Assembly (NCBI GenBank): GCA_019722365.1
Contig: JADFUC010001920.1
Location: 62,001 to 126,000 of the forward strand
Length of the DNA stretch: 64,000 bases
Reading direction: 5' to 3'
Origin: Lithospermum erythrorhizon
Taxonomy: Eukaryota; Streptophyta; Magnoliopsida; Boraginales; Boraginaceae
The translations under genes and the position numbers were made by a program. The notes under the pieces are model-generated. The model saw only the letters and a program-made list of their open reading frames with translations. It made no database searches and was not told the DNA's origin. Shown here piece by piece: positions 23,461 to 34,400 of this stretch (position 1 is the stretch's first letter; every line of letters begins with the position of its first letter).

Positions 23461-24362
23461 TCATCCGCTTTACAATGGGGACATTGCTTGGGGATGAGTG
23501 ATCTTCTGTCAAGATTTTATCTACCGACAATTTTATTGATAGGCAAAACTATGAGTGTGACGCAGTTCAACCAAGTTGTCAATCGCGCTTGATTCAACAG
23601 ATCGCTACCGCCGGTCACGATATTTCTAGATTCTGTCAATTTGGTTATATTTAGTATAAATATTTCATTCCTATAATATATTAAAAATGACTCGAGTATT
23701 CCCCAAGAGCGAAGATCGAGATTTAATTGATTATGAAAAAAAGGAAAGTATCAACACAATTATTATGATAGTGCGATATGAAAAGAATTATTGTTTATAA
23801 AAATCTTTCCATACATGCTTCTATGTGCCTACATTATAAATATAACTTATTCTGCACCTGGGCTGCCCAACACCTCATAGTATTATTGAGCATCAGACAG
23901 AGGCAAAGAGTTTAGAGAAATTTTTTCAGAAGCTGAATGCGTTGTAAGAATTTCAGAACTTCTAACTAATGTGTATTTTACTATAACACTTTGTTATAAC
24001 AATCAATGGTAGATTTATTTTATAAATTATCGTAAGTCGAACACCGGCAGTTGTCAATGCGAGGGATAATAGTTGTGGGGAGCCCGGACCGTATACTAGA
24101 TTGAACTAATATTATGCTCGAGGAAGATAAGTCTTATTTATAATATCTCATCGTTATAGTAAAATTCTTCACTGCTCTAGTTGCCTCCTTAATTTAAAAG
24201 CATATCGGGTACCAAACGGGCTACCATCTTGTCATATTTTTATTTCTATAATCAAGCGATTTTTTATCAAATTTTATCATGTCGGGTCTAAAGTTATAAT
24301 ATTGTTTAACAAAGGTGTTCCATCAAATCTAATACTTCCAAAGATTCATCATATTACACCTA
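23461..24362 (+). repeat. 5' LTR of the Sirevirus-like element
   Basis: Direct repeat of 25367-26290. Clear shared words are 'gaagatcgagatttaattga', 'ctttccata.atg', 'gtgcctaca.tataaatat', 'gaggcaaa.agagt', 'gttataacaatc', 'gaggaagataagtcttattt.taatatctcatc.ttatagtaaaat' and 'ttatcatgtc.g'. The first 60 bases align poorly, so the left edge is approximate. Confidence 0.75.
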
Positions 24363-24462
24363 CAAGTTGCATAGAGCGTGCACTGACATATGTGCATCCC
24401 CGTAATTGTGGGTGATGGAAGGAAGTATAATGTAATCGGCCCACCGCCTCGACGAGTCAAGT

Positions 24463-24990
24463 ATGATAAAGAGGACTTATAAAGAGCTTCAAGAATTCAT
24501 GGAGGATTACAAATTGTTGTTTGACAATTGGAACAAGTGGACAAGTATGTTCAAGAAACAAGAGAATGAGAATAGATGTCTTATTGATGAGAACAATAAG
24601 ATGTTAATCATCAATAATGGATTGAAGGAGGAGGTTGAGAAATTATTCACTAAATTGGAATTCATGAGAAAATCTATCCGTATACTCAATTCTGGAACTT
24701 CTAAGCTGGATGAAATTCTCTCTTTGGGTTAGTCTTCAAATGACCATATGTGCTCGGGGATATGTCATAGAGAACGTGCTAAAGAATCTGTTGTTCCAGA
24801 TGCAACAAGCATGTAATTCCAACTCGCTACACCAAATATTGCCAACAAATTTGAAGCTCCAACATCTCGTCACCCCATGTTAAAGCAATAAATCAAGAAC
24901 AAAAGAAGAAGAAATGGATTTGTCATCACTATGGAAAGAAAGGTCATATAAGACCATATTGTTTCAAACTCTATGAAAAGAGATTCTTCA
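24463..24990 (+). pseudogene. Gag remnant: coiled coil plus mutated zinc knuckle
   Basis: The 89-codon frame 24463-24732 is rich in Lys, Glu, Leu and Asn in a heptad-like pattern ('NENRCLIDENNKMLIINNGL', 'EEVEKLFTKLEFMRKSIRIL') and ends 'LNSGTSKLDEILSLG'. That ending is the hallmark of the Gag tail in Sirevirus-type copia elements ('..S.RMLN.GT..LDEIL..G'). Downstream (about 24915-24960), 'ICHHYGKKGHIRPYC' is a CCHC zinc knuckle whose second Cys is Tyr (tgt to tat). Frames between the two parts are broken. Capsid-like RNA binding is the family role; this copy is dead. Confidence 0.7.
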
Positions 24991-25350
24991 TATTTCCAAT
25001 TCTGAAATTACATCATAAGGAATGGAAGGTCAAAAGGGTCGATTCGTAAAATAACACGCGAAGTGGAAAATCAAGAACGATTATCGAGCTACTTGTATCG
25101 CTAAGCGTAGCGCTGAGTGATCAAGCAGGATCTTCAATATATGATAAAGTTAACTAAGCCACCGCTGTCTCTATCCCGTGTCTTAATAATCAAATTGTAA
25201 ACTACCACATCGAACATAAATTCATAACGGACTTCATACGATGGTGCTCAACGGCTCTGCAGTGAGGTCTTGCTAATGCCAAGAACTTTAAAGGATGATA
25301 ATGAATTGAAAAATTCATCCTTTGTTTTAAGGTGGGTTGATTTTTTGAGG

Positions 25351-25364
25351 CAAAAAGGGGGAGA
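25351..25364 (+). other. Polypurine tract before the right LTR
   Basis: 'aaaaagggggaga' directly precedes the right LTR (TG at 25367). Sireviruses and other copia elements use such a tract to prime plus-strand DNA synthesis. Confidence 0.65.
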
Positions 25365-25366
25365 TA

Positions 25367-26290
25367 TGATCAAGGGGTAATATGTATTTTGCCTACAAAA
25401 TATATTAGCCAAATAGGGAGTTTTTCAAGATTTGTTGGTCGGGCAATTTTGCATTAATAAAGCAAAATCAGTGAGCAAGATCGAAGTGTCGACCGTTATT
25501 AATGATAGTTGGTTCAACAGCTTGGTAACGTTTAGAACTCGGCAGATATTTTTAAGATTCTCAATAATTTGGTAATATTCGTAAGAGATATTTTCGTCCT
25601 ATAATATACGGGAATGACTCGAGTATTTTCTAAGCGTGAAGACGAGATTTGATTGACATGAAAAAGAAAAGTATCGAAATAATTATTACATGGCGACATG
25701 AAAGAATTGTTTATGAAAGATATTTCCATATATGTTTCATGTGCCTACACTATAAATATGTCTTATTACGGACCTATCCGTCCATCACCTCATATTTTAT
25801 TATTGAGCATTGTATTAGAGAGGCAAAAAGAGTCGAAAATATTCTTCTTGTAGGTTGAATGTGTTAGAAGAATTCTCTAAACTTGTAATTAATGTACGAT
25901 TGATTATAATAAATTTGTTATAACAATCCTTGAGATATTTGTTTTGTTTAAATCATTGTAAGTCGAACAGTGGGAGAGTCTTGAAATGAGGGATAGTAGT
26001 TAGGGGGAGGTTGGAATCGTTTACTAGATTGGATTTGAATAGGGCGTTCGAGGAAGATAAGTCTTATTTGTAATATCTCATCATTATAGTAAAATACTTC
26101 ATTGGGCAAGCTGCCCCCAGACCTAGGTGCTAGATTAACAGCGAACTGGATTACCATATTGTGTTATTTTTATTTCATGTACTGTTTATTTTCTGTCAGC
26201 TTTATCATGTCAGTCCAAGAGTTATAACATTTGGTTTAACAGCGTGTTCTAGCAGATCTAATACTTTCCATATACAATAGATTACACCAA
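25367..26290 (+). repeat. 3' LTR of the Sirevirus-like element
   Basis: Direct repeat of 23461-24362. It starts TGATCAAGGGG after the polypurine tract and fades out after 'ctaatactttccatatacaatagattacacc', which pairs with 'ctaatacttccaaagattcatcatattacacc' in the left copy. Confidence 0.75.
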
Positions 26291-26302
26291 CATGTCTTAT
26301 TA

Positions 26303-26388
26303 AGGGATTATGAAAAGCTACTTTGGGATTGTAAAAAGCTATATTTGAAATGTAAAAACCTACATTGGAATTGTAAAAAGCTACATTT
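26303..26388. repeat. Four tandem units of about 21 bp
   Basis: Units of the form '(g)gattgtaaaaagctacattt' occur four times in a row ('attatgaaaagctacttt', 'attgtaaaaagctatattt', 'aaatgtaaaaacctacatt', 'attgtaaaaagctacattt'). A further similar unit resumes at 26614 after the insertion described next. Confidence 0.8.
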
Positions 26389-26613
26389 TTTTTTGGTTAA
26401 ACCCACTAGGGACGGTTTTATTAATAGCACTTCAGACAATACATAATTATTTTTGGGATATAACCCAATACATGAATAAAAGCTTAAAAGAAAAAATAAA
26501 TGATAAAGAGCCCTAAAAATTAAATTGGGGGTCTATACTCAACAGGATTGAAAAGTTGAAGTTCTAAGATGAAGGAAACCTGCACAAAATGTGTAATACT
26601 TCCTCCCACCAAG
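26389..26613 (-). mobile_element. Short poly-A retroposon (truncated LINE or SINE-like), 225 bp
   Basis: The insert is flanked by GCTACATTT on both sides (26380-26388 and 26614-26622), a 9-base target duplication. It begins with a T-run on the plus strand, so on the minus strand it ends in an A-tail after 'gtgggtttaacc'. Its minus strand contains 'taataaaaccgtccctagtggg', like the 3' untranslated end of a plant LINE. No coding part remains. Because the surroundings are tandem repeats containing the same word, the duplication could in part be pre-existing. Confidence 0.65.
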
Positions 26614-26639
26614 GCTACATTTGAAACGATTTTATAATA

Positions 26640-27535
26640 TACCCCTCAGTAATGTACATTTAAAAGTTATTTATTCTTAAAAAAAATTAGTCAAATATTC
26701 TAGAGATATTACCTCATTATTATACTAAAATTCTCTCTACCCAATATATTTTTATTTCTTATTTTTTAAAACGGTTTTGTTCCGCTAGTTCCTTGTTTCC
26801 CTCACTATAATATTTTTTCACATTTATGTTTCCTTCCAAGCATTACAACGCACTTTTTCACGAGAATTACTAGTTTTCCATTGATGAGGTACCATTTTGA
26901 ACTTTATTTTTATTCTTGTTCATTTGAATTGATTAAACAATCCTTTTCTTTCATATTTACGTTTCCCTCCATAAACTAAAGCTTAATTATTATTATTTTG
27001 TCATTTTTTGGACAACCTATAATATGGACTTATTGTACTGGCATACATGGAGTCTTTCGGTAATTATTCAGTTCGCAATTCAATGCAAATAACAAGACTT
27101 AAATATTTCTAGAATATTTGAATAATTTTTTAGGAATAGATAAGACTTAAAATATGCATTATAATTATTAGACCATTTCCAATAATAGATAATTCATCTC
27201 CTAAATATTTTTTGCCACATTGCATTATTTCTCTTTCATATCATAAAATATCCCTATTATCTCTTATACTCTATAATAAAAGATATTTCAAAAACTTCTA
27301 TTTTCTCTCTCATCCACATTATTTTTTCTTCCTTACACATCACTAACTTATACCTCAATCAGATATTCATTTCCTCTTCTTTCTTATTTCTTACATGTTA
27401 TTTTAATTTTATAAATAAAAATATTATTATTTTTTCAAATAATAATAATATTAGTTATTTTTATTTTCTGACATGAAAATATTATTAAATAATTGTTATT
27501 GTTATATTTATTACAAATTGCTCAAAATAAATATT
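26640..27535. other. AT-rich spacer, no gene seen
   Basis: Very AT-rich, with runs such as 'aataataataatatta' near 27420-27480 and no open frame of note. 'ccatttccaataatagataattc' near 27175 might be the edge of another short element. Confidence 0.4.
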
Positions 27536-27540
27536 ATTTG
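27536..27540. repeat. Left target-site duplication (ATTTG) of element E
   Basis: ATTTG directly before the TG of the element E 5' LTR. The same five bases follow the CA end of the 3' LTR at 51735-51739. Confidence 0.7.
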
Positions 27541-27926
27541 TGTTGGAAAGCAATAGTTATTGGTTTCATTAATTATGTCCATTGCGACAATTATTTTAAC
27601 AATTTATTTACTAGGTTAGTTATATGTGATTACATAAAATGAAACGCTCAACTATGCCAATTTTAATTACTAATTGGTTCTCACGATAATACTGGGGCTA
27701 TGCCGATCATAGGATCCCTTGCATAACCGTTTATAATAATATTAATGGTCTATTATATTATTATGCGTCGCTATTATCTCGAGCCTGTATGTCACACGTA
27801 AACAAAATACATCGAGTTATATTTCATGTACGTATAAACTCAGAATTGGTAAATCGGGGAAGTTGATTGTAATCAACCATTCCTACTGGGAATATCTACA
27901 CTAGCCGTGTGAAATATTATTGACGC
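27541..27926 (+). repeat. Element E 5' LTR, first part
   Basis: Homologous to 50842-51225. It is interrupted at 27926 after 'gaaatattattgac' and resumes at 31406 with 'gacaaaccgtaattaattaactcg'. The uninterrupted 3' LTR reads 'gaaatattattgatgaacccgaattaattaactcg' (51205-51240). That establishes the insertion point to within a few bases. Confidence 0.75.
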
Positions 27927-29429
27927 AGAATCTACTCCGCCTGCGCTGGTTCCTCCGAGGCAACCGGCCATCTACCAGAGTAATCGAGTCACCAACGAAT
28001 GGATAACCCATTAAAACGACTTTTATTTAACATCATAAATAAAACAATACAACTCTGCCCATCAAGCGAATCTAACTAAATAATACACAACCTAAAAGTA
28101 ATAATACAATTACAATATCAACTACTTGTTTTACCACACGAGTCAACAATAATTGGTTACATACAACAGAACTTCTAAGATAAAAGTATGACTGCTGGAA
28201 GTCTCAAGCCACCATCGTCATCTTCGCTGGTACGCAACTACTCGGCTAACGTATCTCGGTCATTCCTCAAGAATAACCTAGTATAAACGCCCTACCATGT
28301 GGAAAAATAGTGAGTCACCTAAAAACAGTGAAAATAAATATCACGTATTAACTCCACTGATCGCATCGAATAAGAATAATCTAAATTCCTCACCTATTTA
28401 AAGACTATATACCCCAAGAGTATTATTTTATATGTTACTCGCCACCAAAATAATTCTTACTTAACGACTTTCCGACTAACCCCAATAAACCCACACCACG
28501 TCAATAACTTCCTCACAGTACGCCTTAACCACAAGAGATATCTTCCTATTTGTTATCTTCGTGGCATGGCTAACTTCCGATATAATATCCAACATACGAC
28601 AACCCAAACCTATATTCCTAACATTTCATCACTCAAGCATACACCCTCAACTACTTATCTTAGTTCACCCTACACATACTCCTTATTGGGCCATACATCT
28701 CCTAGACATCTAAACGTTCCTCGTAAGGCCCTCTAAGTCGCTTTTCTTAATATAATCGAAAATACGCCTTAAATCAAGATAACTCTGGCACGGAATTATC
28801 TCCCCAAATTCTCCATTTAGTATATGGAACTTATGTACCCTTGTAACGGTATCGGCCATGGTTAGACGTAACTTATATTCACCACATTGAATCCAAGCCT
28901 CATATATAAAATATCATCAACATCATCGATGTGACGAAGATAACTTCGATTTATATAAAGTCAGACTCAATATTTACCCCAAAGAGATATCTCATCCATT
29001 AACCACTTTACATATATATAATATGTCTACAAAAAAAGAGTCAAGAACGCCGGCAAGACTAAACCGAGAGTAAATAATTTATCCTTAATACAAAATATTG
29101 CTCATATGCCAAGTCTAAAAGGAAGCCAGAACTATCAAAGCACCGCCGACAAAGACAACAACGAGATCATGAATAGAGCATCGTAGTCAAATATGACTAA
29201 AAAATACATATATATACAGACTACTTAATAAAGTCATACCAATATAATTCTATTAAAAGTTGTCTCGTATATAAACACATGTAAGATATAATGTAGGTCT
29301 CCAAGAAGCACAATTTGTGAAGGAAATCAAGAGACTCAACAACGACTATAACTCTAGTCATCAATCACTCATCAACTAGATATCATCCTATTTCTAATCC
29401 CTCGACGACATAAGCTCAACCAATCGATC

Positions 29430-29760
29430 TACAACGCTCTTATAACAAGTATAAACTGATAACAACGCTCTTATACCGAAGTATAGTACTGATACACAAC
29501 GCCTTATAATCGGGACGTATAAGTCGATATTAATAACGTTTTATACCGCCTCGTATAAAGCCGATACACAACGCTCTTTTATACCGACAAGATAAAGATG
29601 ATACATAACGCTTCTACCACCGTATAAAGTCGATACACAACGCTTCTTATACCGATTTATCATAAAGTTTATACACAACGCCTTATACCGTATAAAGTTG
29701 GATATTAATAACGCTCTTATACCGCATAAAAGCTCGATAATAATAACGCTTTTAAAGAGC
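29430..29760. repeat. Tandem array with palindromic unit, about 9 copies
   Basis: The unit is roughly 36-40 bases: 'acaacgctcttataccg...cgtataaagtcgata'. Within most units 'ttataccg' and 'cgtataa' face each other, so each unit could form a small stem-loop. Copies differ by indels of one to six bases. The array lies inside the solo LTR. Confidence 0.85.
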
Positions 29761-30059
29761 CACCTAACCCATAACCATCCCAATTCTAGTGGTCATATCC
29801 TAATACTCAAGTCACCCTAAGACATACATAACTCTAACCATCACCTCTCTCAATAACCATCTACTCTACTCCCAAACAATATCCAAGCACATACTAAAAC
29901 ATCTCACAATCGTAAGTCAACCGACAGCGCCACAAAATACATAAGTGCCGACAAGGCCAGAAAACAACAAAGTGTCGACAAGTGCCACGTAAATTAGAAA
30001 TATAAGGAGTTCAAGCCATCACTTACCTCAATCCAGTCTTCAATGCTGCAGGATAAAGT

Positions 30060-30300
30060 CACATAATCATATTATGGCTCATACATAATCGTACAACCAT
30101 TACACGTATACCATTCTCACGTAATCATATCACAAGGACATGTACACCATTCACACATAATTATATTACAAAAACATGTACACCATTTACACATAATTAT
30201 TACAAAGACATGCATAATTCATTCACACATAATTATATTACAAAGACACGTATCTATTCACACATAATTATATTACAAAGACACGTATACCATTTAAAAA
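30060..30300. repeat. Tandem array, about 36-bp unit, 6 copies
   Basis: The unit is 'catgtacaccattcacacataattatattacaaaga'. The middle copies (30120-30290) are close to identical, and the outer ones are diverged. It lies about 300 bases from the first array in the same solo LTR. Confidence 0.85.
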
Positions 30301-31405
30301 GTACATAGTGTATTACACGCAGATAAGTACTCACCTCTACTAGTTATCACAAAAGTCCTCACGAAGAACGCGATAACGAACGTGCTCTCTTCCCCACGTC
30401 AAGGCCTAACAACACCCGTGTAAAGTATACCAAAGAATTCAATACCAAGAATTACGTTTCTGTAATAAACATTAACAACTCTAATTGGAATTATTTTAAA
30501 CGGTCTAACATGACGGGTAAACTATCTAATTATAACCACTGCACACAACTAAATCGATCCCTCGGCTTAAAATTCCATCTTTATGATTTTGTCACATAAA
30601 TCAACTTATAAGTCATTCTAGTTAATTGGTGTCCCTAATTAACAATCTATACTCCAAAATATCAATTATATCTCAACTTGAAAATATTACTTTCAACCTA
30701 ACTCCCTTTAAACTCAATTTTAAATAATCAATTTAACATCACAAACAACTACAATAAGGTCCCACTAAACTCCCCACATTTAAAGTCTTATAAAAATATC
30801 AACCCAAAAAGTCAACCGAAACCTAGAAAAGTCAACTCACCATAACATCCTCAAACGACCTCTAAGTCATGAATTCATCACTTATATACATCATAGCATC
30901 CATAACAAACTAAGATTCATCATAAAATTGAATTATGTAAAGTCAACCTCAAAATCAACTAAAACGCTTATTTTCTTACCACAAAATCGCAGGGAAGACG
31001 CTGGGAAACCTTTAATAATCGACTTTGAGGTTCTTATATGCAACAAAATGAAGAAATGAAGAAAAAATTTTTGTTGTTTGCTCACAAAGAGAGTCTCACC
31101 CAAAAGCAAAGTGAAACGGAGAAGATATTTTTGTGATTATGATAAGTCAAAAGATGACACTTATCTCTTAAGTCAAGAAAAACCGCAGACAGAGTTTTGC
31201 GGTTTAAAATCACGCAAATCGAAGTTATCGAATCCACTTAACGCATCTAACTTAACCTCGAATTATCCCCCGCCACAAGACTAAATTATGTAATACTCTA
31301 CCAAATAATCACAAAATAATATTATTATTCTAAATTATTTATACTATCATCGTCCCAATCACGACCGAAAATTTTAAATTTTTTTTTCAACGCAATGTTA
31401 TTACA

Positions 31406-31480
31406 GACAAACCGTAATTAATTAACTCGTTAGTTTGATTAATCAATTAGCTAATGAGCTTATTTAATAGACTCGAAATA
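31406..31480 (+). repeat. Element E 5' LTR, resumed part
   Basis: 'gtaattaattaactcgttagtttgattaatcaattagctaatgagctt' matches 51228-51276 with one or two changes. Homology to the 3' LTR stops at about 31480. The last 430 bases of the 5' LTR and its primer site are therefore missing. Confidence 0.8.
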
Positions 31481-34400
31481 TGGAAACGATTTTTGCAAAA
31501 TTCCATTTCTCAAAATTTTATTTTGGTTAAGAGAATCTACATTTCAAAAATCACGTAATTTGGTTAAGCTCAAGTAATTCAAATCAATTTTGAAAAATAG
31601 ATCAATTAAACCAAAATCTAAAAATCGCTAAAAATTGCACATCGCGTTTTCCGCCAAAGAGCGAAAGGCCGGTGTCGAATTAGGATGTCGTCAGTCGGTT
31701 TTGGAAAGTTGACTTCATCCTCTTAATATGAGGTAAATAGCTGCGGGCTATGGGTGAGCCCCGCGAACGGCCTAACTCGACCGATGTAAAATACAGTAGT
31801 ATTTAGTTTAAAATCCTACCTTAACAAAATTCTATTTAATTACTATTTTCTATTTTGATAATTTTGATTTTCGGATTTTAATGCACACAAATCATTATTT
31901 GAGTATGGAAATATTTTCATCACTTTTAATGGTTTGGAATTGATTAAAACTTTCCCTTTTAGTTATTACCACTTTTAATATTAATTAAAGTGTCAGTAAA
32001 TTAGATGATTAGTTGTGTGGTAATAGGTCTATTACATTTGTAAAGTGGGTAATGTATCTATTTTATTTTAGATCGCATCATATCTCCGAATGTATTATTT
32101 ATTTATTTTTCATGATGTGTATTATTTTAGTAATGCATATTATACTTGTTAAATAATAATCAAATAATACACCCCACCATTATATTTAAGTAAAGTGATC
32201 AAGTCAATTTTTAAAAGTCAGGCAACTTATCACGCCACGCACACATGACGGCAGCGTATTTCGTCGCGATAGTATTTACAATGGATCGCGTCAAGTGATT
32301 TACCAACGCCAAGGTGGCTTTCATATGATCATTCCAAAGTACCGCGTTGGCTTAATTGGTAGCTTAACCGGGTGATTTACCAACGCTGCTGGCTTCGTGA
32401 AACACTGTCGAAGAACAATCGTTAGAGCGCTTTCGGTGACTCCAAGAAGCCATGGCCATCAGAGACAATTGATTAAGACCCACTTGCGCCGATTCAACAT
32501 GTATGCAGCTTTTTCGCTTGAATTCCAAATCATTAACAATGGATCTTTAATATCTTGTACATTTTACGAGATTGGCATTTGTATATTATTTAAGGTGTTA
32601 TTTCTAATATGTTATTAGATTTTTTTTGAACTATACTATCTGTGAATTGTATATTTCCTATTATGTCAAGTAATACCACGCTTACCTATATTTTTTTCCA
32701 CCAATATAATTAGAAATAAATTAAAACATAACTTTATTATGTGAAATAAAAAAGTTATGAGAAATCCATAAGACTTCATGGTATATAAATATATATATGC
32801 TAACGAGATTTCTTTCATTAAGTCATCACATGGTTACATATCAAAAAGATGTTAATACCATACTTATTTCAAAACTTGATTAATCATATGGGCAATGCTT
32901 ACCTAAACTTAGGTTCAAGTTAACAATCGCTACGCGATAATTTATCGAGGATAATTAAATTTTGATCTCAATCGAAGGTGATTACGCTTGCCAAGACTAA
33001 TATGTAATATTGTCTCTATGACCATACAAGTTTTAAATAATTGGTTCAATCTCTATATAACTAAACGTGACCACTATCAATGATCTTGGAATGTGTGTAT
33101 CTCGCATTTTAAGACATGTCAGTATTTGGCCATCAACAATATGAACCTTACTCATCAATCGTGATTTAAACATGTTTATGGTTCAGAGAACCAATAAGCA
33201 ATATTGTCTACTCGCCTCGCACACCACTTGCGGGAAGTTGAGCTTAATAAAGAAATTAAAATTTAAAGTTAATGATTAACTCATTCCAAACATTGCCATA
33301 ATGCAGTTAAGGATGTTAAATAACACTCAGAAAATATAAATAAATGTTTGATAAAACTCATATCTCAAATGATTTGCTATCAATGGTAATGTCATCATTA
33401 ACCAGTATCTTAGACACTATTTTTACTCATGTTTTTTTTATCATGATTACGAAGTCAAGTATAAGAAGAAATGTAAGCCGCGTATAAAGAAGATTGAGCT
33501 CATATACCCATAGTGACTACTATAAGAGCACACAATTTAAATCCTCTATGAATGGTTGAAATTTCAAATTCTTTCTTTGGACCTATATGAATGTATGGAC
33601 GTTATAGCTTAACATGTGACACCCAAGCATTATTTCTATCTATCGTGACTTGACAGAATGTCATTCTATTCCTCTTCTTAAAAGACATGATATTTTTAAT
33701 AACAAATAATTGAGTGACACTTAAGGAAAAATGACTTTAACAAGATTCTCGAGTTCAATCTTGCAAAAAATAAACTAACTCAAATCCTACTAGACGAAAT
33801 GCACAATGCTAATTCATTAGCTCAGTATGTTCACATACAAGTTGATCGAGGATATGTTTGAATGATACACGTAATTCGATAAGAAAAGTAATGGGAGGAC
33901 CATATAAATACCTATCAAGTTCTAAATTAAGTATAACGTAATTTAGTAATGTTATTCGAGGAACGAGACATCATTCAATCTTAAAAGCGCACTCGATAGG
34001 GATACGTAGAAAGGAATTGGGTTTAATGAAGTTAAAACATAATAGATGAAATCTTTCAATTTGGTATAGCAAAATAATTTTTCATTCTACCCAGACATAC
34101 AAGAGTCGAGTTGATACAAGCAGAATTGTGGTTAATTTAGTTGAAATACAATGAATGAAATAAATTCATCAAAGTCAGTTGCGGCTTGCCTTAAATTAAA
34201 TTTATTCATACTTCAACCGCGAGACAACTCAAAAGTTATGTTTGACAAGCAAACTTTGAAATGTCTCGAATGGACAAGTTAATATTGTGTCACTGAAGTA
34301 GATATAATTTAAACACGGGGTCTAATGTTGAGATTATGTCATCATGTACATAATCAGAAGGAAACTGGTATTTATTTCCATCTACTATAAATTATAATTT

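Larger units (their letters stand above)
23461..26290 (+). mobile_element. Short Sirevirus-like copia element (about 2.8 kb)
   Basis: Two LTRs of roughly 900 bases (23461-24362 and 25367-26290) flank only about 1.0 kb of internal sequence. The left LTR is followed by a weak tRNA-Met-like primer site ('ttgcatagagc', about 24367-24377). The right LTR is preceded by a polypurine tract (25351-25364). The internal region holds a Gag coiled-coil piece and a zinc-knuckle remnant but nothing of pol, so it could only have moved with enzymes from elsewhere. The LTRs are diverged by many substitutions and indels. Confidence 0.75.
27927..31405 (-). mobile_element. Solo LTR (about 3.5 kb, minus), probably Ty3/gypsy chromovirus
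   Basis: The block interrupts the element E 5' LTR with GAC(G/A) at both junctions. Read on the minus strand it starts TGTAATAACATTGCG at 31405 and shows a leader-like stretch (31000-31200). The body contains two tandem arrays (29430-29760 and 30060-30300). No gag or pol was found in 3.5 kb, so it is read as a single long LTR left by recombination. LTRs of 2-4 kb are typical for Del/Tekay chromoviruses. The left end does not show the expected CA-complement, so that edge may be decayed. Confidence 0.5.

Noticed and set aside
24463..24732. Possible independent coiled-coil gene
   Set aside because: Its C-terminal LNSGTSKLDEIL signature, the following zinc knuckle and the flanking LTRs identify it as a Gag remnant.
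32340..32375. tRNA-like 'ttggcttaattggtagcttaaccggg'
   Set aside because: The word resembles a D-arm, but no acceptor, anticodon or T-arm follows. The same sequence occurs in the pre-gag region of copia A and B.
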